Shown: piece by piece, positions 1 through 8,739 of the stretch
Layout: each line of letters begins with the position of its first letter
Position numbering within the stretch: the stretch's first letter is position 1
Origin: Marinibactrum halimedae
GTDB lineage: Bacteria > Pseudomonadota > Gammaproteobacteria > Pseudomonadales > Cellvibrionaceae
NCBI RefSeq assembly: GCF_021234875.1
Contig: NZ_JAJQVM010000038.1
Coordinates: forward strand, 1-42,542
Direction: 5' to 3'
Length of the DNA: 42,542 bases
Position numbers and translations under genes: made by a program
Notes under the pieces: model-generated
The model's database searches: none
What the model was told of the DNA's origin: nothing
What the model saw: the letters and a program-made list of their open reading frames with translations, nothing else

Positions 1-65
1 AATGGATCTTTTTCATCTAACTTGCGATACCTGTCATCTAAATCAAAAAAGCCGGGCTGAGACAT
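1..65 (-). CDS. IS5-family transposase, N-terminal fragment cut by the window edge
   Basis: The minus strand has ATG at 65-63 and stays open to the window edge, giving MSQPGFFDLDDRYRKLDEKD as its first residues. This matches the typical N-terminus of IS5-family DDE transposases (M-x-Q-x-G-F-F-D-x-D-x-R). No clear Shine-Dalgarno sequence precedes it, which is common for transposases. Only about 21 codons are visible, so intactness cannot be judged. It points away from the biosynthetic genes and probably marks a recombination border of the cluster. Confidence 0.65.
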   Translation of the reverse strand, partial: MSQPGFFDLDDRYRKLDEKDP

Positions 66-133
66 AGAAGGAAACTCTTGAAATTTTTGAACAGTGAGAT
101 TATATCAAAGTTGGGCTATTTTTAGAGGTGCCC
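1..133 (-). mobile_element. End of an IS5-family-like insertion sequence (partial)
   Basis: Read on the minus strand, this stretch begins with GGGCACCTCTAAAAATAGCCC (plus positions 133 down to 113), which I take to be the terminal inverted repeat. A TATAAT box follows (plus 99-104), then the start of a transposase at 65. The other end of the element lies outside the window, so repeat pairing and target duplication cannot be checked. The boundary at about 133 is an inference from the position of the repeat-like sequence and the usual short leader of such elements. Confidence 0.5.
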
Positions 134-857
134 TTTATACAATTTGCTTAATTCGAAAGGATAAAAGTGTGCAATCGTCCTGGGGGTGATAGCCCCTCTT
201 GTTTAAGAGGTATTTTTGATTTTTATTAATATGCAGCTTGAGTACTGCTTATTGTTTTTGGTATACAGCTTAATTGATTTTTTTAAGATTTTCTTATTTG
301 TTATTTTCTATTTTTATTTATTGTTTGGTGCTATTTAAGAATTGCGAAAGCAAAGGCTTTGCGCAGCATTGCTGAGGGTGGTGGTTTTTTAGTGGCATGT
401 ATATCAGCTTGAGGTTGTTGGATTAATAAAGTTTATGTATTTTAGGCGCGAAAAATATTTTTTTGGCGTGATATTGCCTACACTTTATTTTTTTAATGAT
501 TAGTATACACCGAGTAAGTTTAATCAGTTTTTATTTGAGGTTGTTGTTTGATTTTAAGGGTTTTCTTATTTTCAATATTCTCATTGGTGACATTCTCTTT
601 TTAAATCCTCTTGTTTTTAATATTCTCTTTTGTAGTTTTTTGTTGTTGATTTTAATTCTTTTGAGTTGTGTTGATTCTGGGAGTTTTGATTGAGAGGGTG
701 TGTTTCTGGTTGGGTGTTTTGAAGTTGTTTTGTGGGCTTTGAGTGCGTTTTATATTTTTAATGGTACGCCTAAGTTGTTCCGAAATGATAATGAAGTAAA
801 TAATAGATAGGGTGTTTCAGTTGAGGTGGTGATTTATTTCATCGAATTCAATTTTAA
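134..857. other. T-rich region with no convincing gene, upstream of the cluster
   Basis: About 720 bases, with a plus strand very rich in T, especially from 200 to 700. A short hairpin can be drawn at 343-365 (TGCGAAAGC, loop AAAG, GCTTTGCGCA with one bulged base), but no U-run directly follows it. The only sizeable open frame (496-693) encodes a very hydrophobic low-complexity peptide with no ribosome site and looks like a by-product of the T-rich composition. The promoter for the gene starting at 858 should lie here, but I see no box pair good enough to name. Confidence 0.6.
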
Positions 858-2189
858 ATGGAAATTGGAGATGGACGGTTTAAGATGGGTGGCGCGAATT
901 TTGAAGAAGTTCAAGATGAAATCCGTTATGCGTATGACAATACGATTTTTTTTAAAAAGCACATGGACAATGCAGGGCTTAATCCAAGAGATATAACAGA
1001 AATCGGCGATTTATCACGTATTCCTCCAACGGTAAAAAAAGACTATAGGAAGGGGTTTCCAGCCAGTGTGATCGCTTCTGGGTACAACCTGAAAAGCCCT
1101 CATGTCATGCGTTTCCAGAGTTCAGGCACGGAAGGCGACAGGCTGGTTAGTGTTGTGCTTTCTTATGATTTAGCAAGGCGCCAAGCCAGTTGTATTTCGG
1201 TTAATTCTAAATTTTCTTCTCTTTGGAGGCCTGGCTTAAAACTCCGTACCTGCAGGTTTGCAGCACCAAACTGTTCTGACGTTGAATGTGCAAATCCCAA
1301 TAGCACGATGGAAAGTCGGCTGTTGGATGACGGTACTCTCGTTTTACCGGTATACCATGATCTCCTGACGACGCCAGAGCGGATGGTCAATATGGCACTG
1401 GATGAGATAGAAGAATACGATCCCCATTTACTTTTTGTTGACCCTACTCATTTTGCTTTTTTAATCCGTGCGATGAAGAAAAGCGGTCGCTTCCCTCACA
1501 AGAAGCAGGGCTTTTGCATCATGTCCGGTTACACCCTCTGTACACAAGTCGCTCGGCGACAGATTAAGGAATGTTATGGTGAGGACGTCGCCTTTGCTGA
1601 CATGCTTGGTATGTCAGAAATGGGGTATCTTGGCTTTGAGTGCACGGAAGGTAAACAGCACATGAATGTTGAAGATTACCATCTGGAATTTATAAAAAAT
1701 GGTCGGCCAGCAGAGCCTGGTGAGCTGGCTGAATTGGTCATTACCACTTTGGGAGATGAATTGTCCCCGCATATTCGTTATGCAACCGGTGATATGTTTA
1801 GGGTGAGCGCAGAAAAATGTGCCTGTGGTCATCCGGCACCCGTTGTTAGAGCTGAAGGGCGTGTGAAAAATGCACTTTGGTTACGTGATGATACCGTCGT
1901 GACTCCCAGAGAACTGGATGAGCTCATCGGCCCGGCAGAGTGGATCGATATGTATCAAATGAACCAAACAAACGATGATGAGTTTTCCTTTAGCTATTTG
2001 CGTAATGACGCTTGGACACCACAGCAAGAAGATGAGTTGATTGGAAAATTTCGAGAAACGTTGAAAACCAACAATATTACCTGCACTCCGACACAATACC
2101 TACCAGCGGATCGTGGAGGCAAGTTTATCTCCTGTATTTCAAGTGTCGCACAGCGAGACGAAAAAAGGAGGCAGTTGTCGTGGGTATAG
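858..2189 (+). CDS. PaaK-like adenylate-forming ligase (phenylacetate-CoA ligase / F390 synthetase family)
   Basis: A 443-residue enzyme of the PaaK branch of the ANL superfamily, which activates a carboxylic acid with ATP and normally transfers it to a thiol. The phosphate-binding loop is SSGTEGD (residues 88-94). The acceptor-binding motif LGMSEMG lies near residue 253, YATGDMF carries the ribose-binding Asp312, and a CACGHP cysteine pair typical of PaaK-like proteins follows. Length fits the family (about 430-450). ATG 858 directly follows an in-frame TAA, so the start cannot be further upstream; ATG 885 (residue 10) is an alternative, and neither has a strong Shine-Dalgarno. The stop overlaps the next gene by 10 bases, so translation is probably coupled. 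The substrate is unknown; an aryl or small carboxylic acid is typical for the family. The link to the peptide product is inferred only from position. Confidence 0.8.
   Translation: MEIGDGRFKMGGANFEEVQDEIRYAYDNTIFFKKHMDNAGLNPRDITEIGDLSRIPPTVKKDYRKGFPASVIASGYNLKSPHVMRFQSSGTEGDRLVSVVLSYDLARRQASCISVNSKFSSLWRPGLKLRTCRFAAPNCSDVECANPNSTMESRLLDDGTLVLPVYHDLLTTPERMVNMALDEIEEYDPHLLFVDPTHFAFLIRAMKKSGRFPHKKQGFCIMSGYTLCTQVARRQIKECYGEDVAFADMLGMSEMGYLGFECTEGKQHMNVEDYHLEFIKNGRPAEPGELAELVITTLGDELSPHIRYATGDMFRVSAEKCACGHPAPVVRAEGRVKNALWLRDDTVVTPRELDELIGPAEWIDMYQMNQTNDDEFSFSYLRNDAWTPQQEDELIGKFRETLKTNNITCTPTQYLPADRGGKFISCISSVAQRDEKRRQLSWV
2166..2171 (+). promoter_or_regulatory. Strong Shine-Dalgarno inside the ligase gene, fixing a GTG start
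   Basis: A perfect AGGAGG lies eight bases before GTG 2180, inside the last codons of the PaaK-like gene. It supports GTG 2180 as the start of the cysteine desulfurase gene and indicates tight translational coupling. Confidence 0.8.
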
Positions 2190-3394
2190 CGAAATGTCAG
2201 GGTGACTTTCCCGTATTAGATCGATTAATTGACGGTCAGCGAATTACGTATTTGGACAGTGCGGCCACTTCACTAAAACCACAAGCCGTCATTGACGCTA
2301 TGTCAAATTACTATTCCCAAAATGGTGTAAATATACACAGAGGGAAATATTATTTGTCTGAAGAAGCCTCCGATTCTTTTGAGCGGGTCAGGTATTCGGT
2401 TGCCCAGTACTTAGGGGCCTACGGTAACGAAGTTGTCATTACCAAAGGCACCACAGAATCAATAAATTTAGTGGCCCATGGTTTGAATTTACAATCTGAC
2501 GATGTGGTGGTTGGTTTTCTTGATTCTCACCACGCTCAGTTACTGCCATGGCGCCGATTTGCTGACCTTAAATTGGTTGAATTGGACAGTGACGGTGGCA
2601 TTAATCTCGATCACTACCACGAATTATTGGAGCTCAAACCCAAAGTGGTGGTTCTCACACATTGCTCCAATGTCACCGGCAATATTGCACCGATTGAAGA
2701 AATGGCGATCGCAGCCAAAAAAGCCTGTGACGCTATCGTCATTGTCGATGCCGCACAGTCCATTCCACATCCTCACCTGCGCATTGACGTTTCAAAAATT
2801 CCGGTGGATTTTTTGGCTTTTTCCGGTCACAAAATGTTGGGTCCTACTGGTGTTGGGTGTCTCTATGGTAAAAGCGAAAGACTCAATGAACTGCGGCCAT
2901 TAATGCTTGGAGGAGGCATGGTCGATTGGGTAGATGTTGAAGGATCACAGGAGCGTAAAATTCCCCACAGATTTGAAGCCGGAACACCACCCATTGCGTC
3001 TACTTTAGGTTTAGGGGCAGCCCTCTCTTATTTGAGTCAGATAAGTGCTGAAGAATCTCGCCAGCACACCGAGGGGCTTAGTGAGGCTATTATACAAGGT
3101 GCTATGGAAAGAGATTACCTTCAGCTGTTAGGCCCAAAGACCGTTAAAAATCGCTGTGCGATTGGCAGCTTGAAAATAAAAGGCTGTGAAGACTTATCTG
3201 ATGTTGCCAGATCATTAAGTGATTCCTACGGCATTATGTGTCGAACTGGCCATATGTGTGCTCAGCCAGTAGTGGATGATCAGATGGATGGCGAGGTGTT
3301 ACGTATCTCGGCATACATTTACAACACCACGGATGAGATTGAACGATTTTATCTGTCACTGGATGAGTTGGTGACTTTTCTAGGTCTGAATTAA
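2180..3394 (+). CDS. SufS/NifS-like cysteine desulfurase (class V aminotransferase fold)
   Basis: A 404-residue PLP enzyme close in length to SufS (about 406). Visible landmarks are the N-terminal YLDSAATSLKP motif, HSN-type active-site sequence THCSNVTG, VDAAQS with the PLP-contacting Asp, and FSGHK with the PLP lysine K218. The C-terminal RTGHMCAQP carries the likely persulfide cysteine C360, matching the catalytic-cysteine loop of SufS. Family members take sulfur from L-cysteine, leaving alanine; some class V relatives (such as PvdN-like proteins) do other PLP chemistry, but those usually lack this cysteine loop. No signal peptide is seen, so it is cytoplasmic. No SufE, ThiS or other sulfur carrier is next to it. 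Start is GTG 2180 because of the AGGAGG. The partnership with the overlapping ligase suggests joint action on one substrate, which is inference. Confidence 0.82.
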   Translation: MGIAKCQGDFPVLDRLIDGQRITYLDSAATSLKPQAVIDAMSNYYSQNGVNIHRGKYYLSEEASDSFERVRYSVAQYLGAYGNEVVITKGTTESINLVAHGLNLQSDDVVVGFLDSHHAQLLPWRRFADLKLVELDSDGGINLDHYHELLELKPKVVVLTHCSNVTGNIAPIEEMAIAAKKACDAIVIVDAAQSIPHPHLRIDVSKIPVDFLAFSGHKMLGPTGVGCLYGKSERLNELRPLMLGGGMVDWVDVEGSQERKIPHRFEAGTPPIASTLGLGAALSYLSQISAEESRQHTEGLSEAIIQGAMERDYLQLLGPKTVKNRCAIGSLKIKGCEDLSDVARSLSDSYGIMCRTGHMCAQPVVDDQMDGEVLRISAYIYNTTDEIERFYLSLDELVTFLGLN

Positions 3395-3441
3395 TAGCCA
3401 GTAATGATTCGCTGAGTAAATTCATTCTATCGCATAAAGAT

Positions 3442-3470
3442 TTGAATACAACGCAGTTCATACATATAAA
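3442..3470 (+). promoter_or_regulatory. Candidate sigma-70 promoter before the acylase gene
   Basis: TTGAAT (3442-3447) and TATAAA (3465-3470) are separated by 17 bases, with the acylase ATG 22 bases after the -10 box. The pair matches the consensus well and sits in the only gap (97 bases) between the desulfurase and the acylase, so the acylase may have its own transcript. The leader would be only about 15 bases long. Confidence 0.5.
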
Positions 3471-3491
3471 GTTAAGCAAGGAAAAAGCGAA

Positions 3492-5951
3492 ATGTTAATG
3501 CGTTCTCACCCTATTTTATCTCGTTTTCTGATCTGGGTTATTTTTCCCCTTCTAGTGGTTTTTGGTGGGGCTTACTTTTGGTTGTTGGAAAGCCTACCTA
3601 AGAAGGAAGGGGTTGTTCAAGTGAAAGGGCTTAAAGCACCTGTAAAAATTACACGTGATGAATATGCTATACCGCATATAATAGCTGAAACAGATATGGA
3701 TGCTTTTTTTGCTCTCGGCTATGTTCACGCTCAAGAACGACTCTGGCAGATGATGTACAAAAGACGGATGGCTGAAGGACGTCTAAGTGAAATACTCGGT
3801 ATCGATTTTCTACCAATGGATCAGTACTTACGTGCTTATGATTTAGTAAATGCGGCCGAATTAGCTCTGGCGTCATTGAGTGAGCCTGCACAACAAGTTC
3901 TAAAGGTCTATACAGAAGGTGTTAATGCTTGGATAAATGAAGGACAGACTCTGCCAATTGAATTTTATATATTTGGGGTGAAACCGAAGCTTTGGAAACC
4001 ATTAGATACAATACTAATGATTAAGCTTATGTCATTGACATTGGGTCCCAATCATACAGCTGAAACAGAGTTTGACTTGTTGGTGAAGGAGGTTGGTCTA
4101 GATAAAGCCAATGATATTGTTCCTAATATTAATGCACATGTAAGTGCTGGTGCTGATGTCTATGAAAACACTTTAGCTGACAGCAAATTAGAAAAAGAGC
4201 TTATTGCAGCCAATGATCGTCTTTTAGATCAATTTAAATTAGGTGGCGAAATCGCCGTAGGTAGTAATGCTTGGGCAGTCTCTGGTAGGTATACACAATC
4301 GGGATTACCCTTATTGGCAAGTGATCCTCACCTATTAACGGAAATGCCTTCCCTCTGGTATCTAGCAAATATTAAAGGTGACCGTTTGCACGTTTCAGGC
4401 GCTACTTTTGCGGGTGTACCTTTGGTATTTATGGGTCGTAATCAGTCTGTTGCCTGGGGAATAACTAATATGTTCCCGGATGCTCTTGACCTTTACATGG
4501 AACGTACTAATCCATTGAATCCAAACCAATATGAGGTCGATGGGAAGTGGGTAGATATGGAAATTGAAGAACAGGTCATTAACATTAAAGCCGCCTTTCC
4601 ATCTTTTTTAACCCGACCTATCCCGCCTGTAAAGTGGCAAGTCAGAAAGACTCGTAATGGGCCACTTATTAGTGATGGTATTAGGAGAGTTGAAACACCG
4701 TTGTCAATGCGATGGGCTGCATTAGACAAAGTGGACAAAACCTTCGAAAGTTATCTCGGGATGAATTATGCACAGGATATGTCAAGTTTTCAGTCTGCAC
4801 TTGAAAGCTACAAAGCACCTGCGGTCAACATTATTTATGCTGATAAAGATAATAACATCGCGCGTTTCGCTGCGGGTAAACTACCGATTCGAAAAAAAGG
4901 TAATGGAAGGCGCCCAGTTCCTGGTTGGAATTCAGATTATCAATGGGAAAAGTATATTCCTTTTGATGAATTACCCCATAACATAAATCCGCGACGAGGA
5001 TTTGTTGTAAATGCGAACAATAAAAATCATCCTGACAATTATCCCTATGTAATTTTGAATGTAGAATCACCTCCTTACCGCGTAGATCGTATAACGCAAG
5101 CTATTCAAGATCATATTGATTCAGGTGAAAAGATGTCTGTAAAGGATTTTGTGACTTTACAAGGGGACAGCAAAAGCCTTCAAGTGAAGGAGCTATTGCC
5201 TTATCTAAGTAATCTCTCTGGTATAACAACCGATCAGAAAAAAGCTATAAAAAAGTTACAAGAATGGGATGGGATTCTTCGTGGTGATAGTGAAGAGACT
5301 GCGATTTATCAAGTGTGGTTGAAATTTTTCAACCTTTTCTTAATTGGTGATGATCTCAAGGGTAGTTTATTGCACGAAGCACGAGGGAACCAGTTGCAAA
5401 ATATACCTCCCGCCATTCAACCTTTATTGATTATTAAACTTTTTCAGAATGATCCTGATTTAAATCATGACTGGTGTGACCAAATCAATACTGTGGAGTA
5501 TGAGACTTGTGAGGATTTAGCTTTGATTGCGCTTGATTCCACCTTAGAAGAGTTGGATCGTAAAATTAGTTTTTCTAAAGAGTGGGAAGATATTAACGAA
5601 GTGTATCTGCCTCATCTGGCTTTTATGAATCATCCATTATTGGATAGTATTTTTTCTCGCACAATTGAAGGTAATAGTGATCGATTTAGTATTAATCGAG
5701 CAGATTGGCGATATACTCAAGAATATGGATATCGAGTCTTTTCGACAGCCGGATATCGTCAGGTTCTTGACTTGAGTGGGCAGGATCAAAGTGGTTTTAT
5801 AAATAGCACTGGGCAGAGTGAACATTTGCTCAGTAAGCATTATGATGACAATATTCAGGCTTTTAAACAGCTCAAGCTACGACCAATGAACTTAGTTTCA
5901 GGGCAAAATGCAGATAAATATAAAAGCTTGTATTTAAAACCAATAAAATAA
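3492..5951 (+). CDS. Penicillin-acylase-family Ntn hydrolase (PvdQ-like acylase), membrane-anchored
   Basis: An 819-residue precursor of an N-terminal-nucleophile amidase. Residues 8-30 form a hydrophobic segment after a short basic start, so the protein is exported or anchored facing the periplasm. The autocleavage site is in GSNAWA, making Ser258 the probable N-terminal nucleophile of a beta subunit of about 560 residues. Counting from it, DPHL places a histidine at beta-23, as I recall for PvdQ, and VNANN near the middle of the beta chain supplies the usual oxyanion asparagine. Family members cleave amide-bound acyl groups such as those of penicillins, N-acyl-homoserine lactones or the myristoyl group of a pyoverdine precursor. 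Start ATG 3492 has AAGGA nine bases upstream; ATG 3498 is possible. Base use is clearly more A+T rich than in the NRPS genes. Role: probably removal of the acyl tail after export, or self-resistance; quorum-signal degradation is the alternative. Confidence 0.85.
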   Translation: MLMRSHPILSRFLIWVIFPLLVVFGGAYFWLLESLPKKEGVVQVKGLKAPVKITRDEYAIPHIIAETDMDAFFALGYVHAQERLWQMMYKRRMAEGRLSEILGIDFLPMDQYLRAYDLVNAAELALASLSEPAQQVLKVYTEGVNAWINEGQTLPIEFYIFGVKPKLWKPLDTILMIKLMSLTLGPNHTAETEFDLLVKEVGLDKANDIVPNINAHVSAGADVYENTLADSKLEKELIAANDRLLDQFKLGGEIAVGSNAWAVSGRYTQSGLPLLASDPHLLTEMPSLWYLANIKGDRLHVSGATFAGVPLVFMGRNQSVAWGITNMFPDALDLYMERTNPLNPNQYEVDGKWVDMEIEEQVINIKAAFPSFLTRPIPPVKWQVRKTRNGPLISDGIRRVETPLSMRWAALDKVDKTFESYLGMNYAQDMSSFQSALESYKAPAVNIIYADKDNNIARFAAGKLPIRKKGNGRRPVPGWNSDYQWEKYIPFDELPHNINPRRGFVVNANNKNHPDNYPYVILNVESPPYRVDRITQAIQDHIDSGEKMSVKDFVTLQGDSKSLQVKELLPYLSNLSGITTDQKKAIKKLQEWDGILRGDSEETAIYQVWLKFFNLFLIGDDLKGSLLHEARGNQLQNIPPAIQPLLIIKLFQNDPDLNHDWCDQINTVEYETCEDLALIALDSTLEELDRKISFSKEWEDINEVYLPHLAFMNHPLLDSIFSRTIEGNSDRFSINRADWRYTQEYGYRVFSTAGYRQVLDLSGQDQSGFINSTGQSEHLLSKHYDDNIQAFKQLKLRPMNLVSGQNADKYKSLYLKPIK

Positions 5952-5978
5952 AAAATCAAAGGGAATGGAATAGCTATT

Positions 5979-7757
5979 ATGCCAGCAAACCAGGATAACT
6001 CTGCGATACGCTTATTTGGGCTTTTAACGGACACATCATCCAATAAAGTGTTTTTTTCTACTGTGCTTGGAGCATTGGGTGGGATTGCCTACGCGATCTT
6101 CGTGCCACTCATTATGATGGCATTGCAACCCTCACTTGGGCGATTAATGCAACCAGAATTTGATACCTCTTATTGGTTGTTTGGTGTCTTCGAGATTTCG
6201 TCACCCAATCAAGCGTTATTCTTTTTTATGACGTGTATGCTAATCCTATTTTGTCGGGGAACGTCCGGTACGTTAATGTTTCATGTGGCGATTGATGCGA
6301 CCGTAGGGCTTAGAAAAAAAATATACAGCAGAATTTCTAAGTTGCCTATTCAAACGCTGGAAGAAATAGGTCCTTCCCGATTGTTGACCGCGCTGAATAA
6401 TGACGTTTCAGAAGTCGCCAATGGGGCAAGTTCTATTCCTAACATTCTTGTGGCGGCCACAACCTTGGTGGGGATGTTGGCATTCTTGGTGTATCTAAGA
6501 TTAGAAATTTTTCTATTTGTACTGGGTGTGATGGCCTTCGGATTTTTAACCTACCAGATACCGGTGAGAATAGGGGGTCGACATTTGGCCGCAGGACGGA
6601 ATAGCTTTGATGGTATTCAGGAAGGAATCAGAGGGCTAATATATGGTGCCAAGGAGCTAAAACTGAATAAAGAGAAGCAGCAGGCATTTCTGAAAAATGA
6701 ATTGCATGAGGTAGAAAAAAAATTCAGCGATTCGTTTAAAACGGGCAGAATGTTTATGATTTTTGCCATGACCTACAGTAACCTTATCAGCTTCTTCACG
6801 ATTGGTGCTGTCACTTACGTTATTGCTAATTACTACACTTTGACTCGCGATGATCTACTGGGATCGGTTATGGTCCTGCTCTATATTCTCGGTCCGATCA
6901 CGGTATTTGTGAATACGATTCCCAATATTGCCATAGCTCGGGTTGCTGCAAGAAAGCTAAATAGTTTATTGAAGGATATGACGATTGAATATTTGGATTC
7001 AAAAATCGTTGATAACATCGAGTGCCATCAAAAAATAGTATTAAAAAATGTTGAGTACACCTATCAGGCGAAAAAGAATGAGGAGCTGGGCTTTCACCTA
7101 GGGCCTATCAACCTGACATTAAATCGTGGCGAAGTGGCCTTTTTTGTTGGGGGGAATGGCTCGGGTAAAACGACTTTAGGCAAAATATTATCTCTTCATT
7201 ATATTCCTGAAAAAGGCGATATTTACTTTGATGCTGCTGCTGTTACAGACGGAAACCGAAATATTTGTCGTCAGTCCATTTCAGCAATTTATTCAGATTT
7301 TTACCTTTTTACGGAACTCTTTGGCTTATCTGATAACGAACTAGACAGCAAAGCCTCTGAGGGCCTCAAACAACTTGGTCTGGAAGGTAAAGTCACTATT
7401 GAAAATGGAAAATTCTCTACTACCTCGTTATCGGATGGTCAAAAGAAGCGTTTGGCATTGTTAGTGGCTTACTTAGAAGACCGCTCTATTTATATCTTTG
7501 ACGAGTGGGCAGCTGATCAGGATCCAGAGTTTAAAGAAATTTTTTATCATCGTATTTTGCCTGACTTAAAGCGGCTTAATAAATTGGTCATAGTGATTAC
7601 CCATGATGATCGTTATTTTCATTTAGCTGACAAATTGGTGCGGATGGAAAATGGCCAGGAATTCAGGGAAGGCGCATTTTCGACAGATAAACACGCTCAT
7701 TCGCCAGAAAAAAGTGAGATGTCTCCGAGTGGTGAGGAGGAAGAAAGTGTCGTCTGA
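5979..7757 (+). CDS. PvdE/SyrD-type cyclic-peptide ABC exporter (fused membrane and ATPase domains)
   Basis: A 592-residue half transporter in which six predicted membrane helices (about residues 20-320) precede an ATPase domain. The Walker A loop is GGNGSGKTT (residues 391-399), the signature is SLSDGQKKR (near residue 484), and Walker B is IYIFDE with D508 and E509. The H-loop is VITHDDRYF. The unusual signature and the length match the family of peptide exporters that includes PvdE (pyoverdine precursor) and SyrD (syringomycin). It should work as a homodimer in the inner membrane, moving the finished peptide to the periplasm where the neighbouring acylase would meet it. The gene follows the acylase by 27 bases, with GGA nine bases before ATG 5979. 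The C-terminal tail after the ATPase is acidic and polar and overlaps the next gene by 11 bases. Confidence 0.9.
   Translation: MPANQDNSAIRLFGLLTDTSSNKVFFSTVLGALGGIAYAIFVPLIMMALQPSLGRLMQPEFDTSYWLFGVFEISSPNQALFFFMTCMLILFCRGTSGTLMFHVAIDATVGLRKKIYSRISKLPIQTLEEIGPSRLLTALNNDVSEVANGASSIPNILVAATTLVGMLAFLVYLRLEIFLFVLGVMAFGFLTYQIPVRIGGRHLAAGRNSFDGIQEGIRGLIYGAKELKLNKEKQQAFLKNELHEVEKKFSDSFKTGRMFMIFAMTYSNLISFFTIGAVTYVIANYYTLTRDDLLGSVMVLLYILGPITVFVNTIPNIAIARVAARKLNSLLKDMTIEYLDSKIVDNIECHQKIVLKNVEYTYQAKKNEELGFHLGPINLTLNRGEVAFFVGGNGSGKTTLGKILSLHYIPEKGDIYFDAAAVTDGNRNICRQSISAIYSDFYLFTELFGLSDNELDSKASEGLKQLGLEGKVTIENGKFSTTSLSDGQKKRLALLVAYLEDRSIYIFDEWAADQDPEFKEIFYHRILPDLKRLNKLVIVITHDDRYFHLADKLVRMENGQEFREGAFSTDKHAHSPEKSEMSPSGEEEESVV
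7735..7740 (+). promoter_or_regulatory. Shine-Dalgarno that sets the sulfotransferase start at GTG 7747
   Basis: AGGAGG six bases before GTG 7747, inside the end of the exporter gene. Upstream in-frame starts exist from 7651 but would translate exporter-tail sequence in another frame and have no such site. Confidence 0.7.
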
Positions 7758-8739
7758 TAAAGTGGTCATGGATGAACGGCAAATGGCAAATTTTTTCAAA
7801 TCATTTGAATTGAGTACAGAATTTAGGAATATTTTGCATTCCGAAAAGCCTCTTTTTTATCATTTGCCGAGGTTGATAAAGGGCACGATTGAGTACCAAT
7901 TTCTTTCTTATTATTTTTCATATGTGCCCAACTGGCGTATGACCGTCAGAAAAATGATATCAAAAGATCGTATTGCGCCCAATTATATAATGACCGGACC
8001 AGGTAAGAGTGGCTCCAGTGATCTAGTAAGCCATTTGCTATTTCACCCCAATGTTGTTGCTCCATTGCTGAAAGAGCCCAAACTGCATCGTCGTCAGAAC
8101 TGGCGTGCTGGGTTTCCAAAAGTTAAAGAAATACGAAAGCTGGAGAAAAAAACAGGACATCCCATCAGGTGTGGTTATCTTGATCCTGAACTTCACAATT
8201 TATATGTGATGGATACGCTTCATGCATTGAATCCCGACTGTAAAGTTATTATTACCTTACGAGATCCTGTTGATCGTGCGTACTCTTATTGGAAGTGGGA
8301 AGTCTTCGTTGGAGGAAAGCGATTAGAGCAAAGTTCGAAAGGTCAACACTTCCGAAGTTTTTCCGACTACATTGCTCGGGCATTGAGTTTATTCCCCAGT
8401 ATTCCGATGGAGAGTGTCGCCGGGATGCCAGTGCTGGAGTCCGGTATTTACCACAAAGCGGTGGAACTCTGGATAGAACGATTTGGTAGAGATAATGTCT
8501 TGGTGATGGATGTTGCCGACTATTTCCGTGAGAGACAACCCGTCTTGGACAAAGTTCAGAATTTTTTGGAGTTGCCAGTGATGGAAATTCCCGAGTACAC
8601 CAAAAAAGCGAATGAAAATCCGATGAAGCTGCCACCACCAGATCCACACACTCTAGCGGCGTTAGCAAAATTTTATCAACCTTATAATCAAAAACTCTTT
8701 GAATTGCTGGGCACTAAATTTAGCTGGCAATTACCGTAA
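7747..8739 (+). CDS. PAPS-dependent sulfotransferase
   Basis: A 330-residue protein (counted from GTG 7747) with both nucleotide-binding signatures of sulfotransferases. The 5'-phosphosulfate loop GPGKSGSSDL has K87, and the 3'-phosphate motif ITLRDPVDRAYSYW has R172 and S180. Together they resemble the heparan/carbohydrate-sulfotransferase-like family (Sulfotransfer_1), which moves sulfate from PAPS to a hydroxyl or amino group. No signal peptide or membrane anchor is visible, so it should act in the cytoplasm, before export. GTG 7747 is chosen for its AGGAGG; GTG 7762 and ATG 7768 are also in frame. The 11-base overlap with the exporter gene suggests coupled translation. The acceptor could be a hydroxyl installed by one of the two hydroxylases of the cluster or a phenolic residue further along the peptide; this is inference. 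Confidence 0.8.
   Translation: MSSDKVVMDERQMANFFKSFELSTEFRNILHSEKPLFYHLPRLIKGTIEYQFLSYYFSYVPNWRMTVRKMISKDRIAPNYIMTGPGKSGSSDLVSHLLFHPNVVAPLLKEPKLHRRQNWRAGFPKVKEIRKLEKKTGHPIRCGYLDPELHNLYVMDTLHALNPDCKVIITLRDPVDRAYSYWKWEVFVGGKRLEQSSKGQHFRSFSDYIARALSLFPSIPMESVAGMPVLESGIYHKAVELWIERFGRDNVLVMDVADYFRERQPVLDKVQNFLELPVMEIPEYTKKANENPMKLPPPDPHTLAALAKFYQPYNQKLFELLGTKFSWQLP

Noticed and set aside
343-365. Hairpin as a rho-independent terminator
   Set aside because: Short stem with a bulge and no U-run directly after it; mentioned only as part of the gene-free region.
496-693. Open frame for a 65-residue hydrophobic peptide
   Set aside because: No Shine-Dalgarno, low-complexity composition explained by the T-rich DNA, no family resemblance.
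2180-3394. PvdN-like periplasmic tailoring enzyme
   Set aside because: No signal peptide, and the catalytic cysteine loop RTGHMCAQP fits a cysteine desulfurase better.
7651-7746. N-terminal extension of the sulfotransferase
   Set aside because: This part translates the exporter tail in another frame; AGGAGG before GTG 7747 marks a better start.
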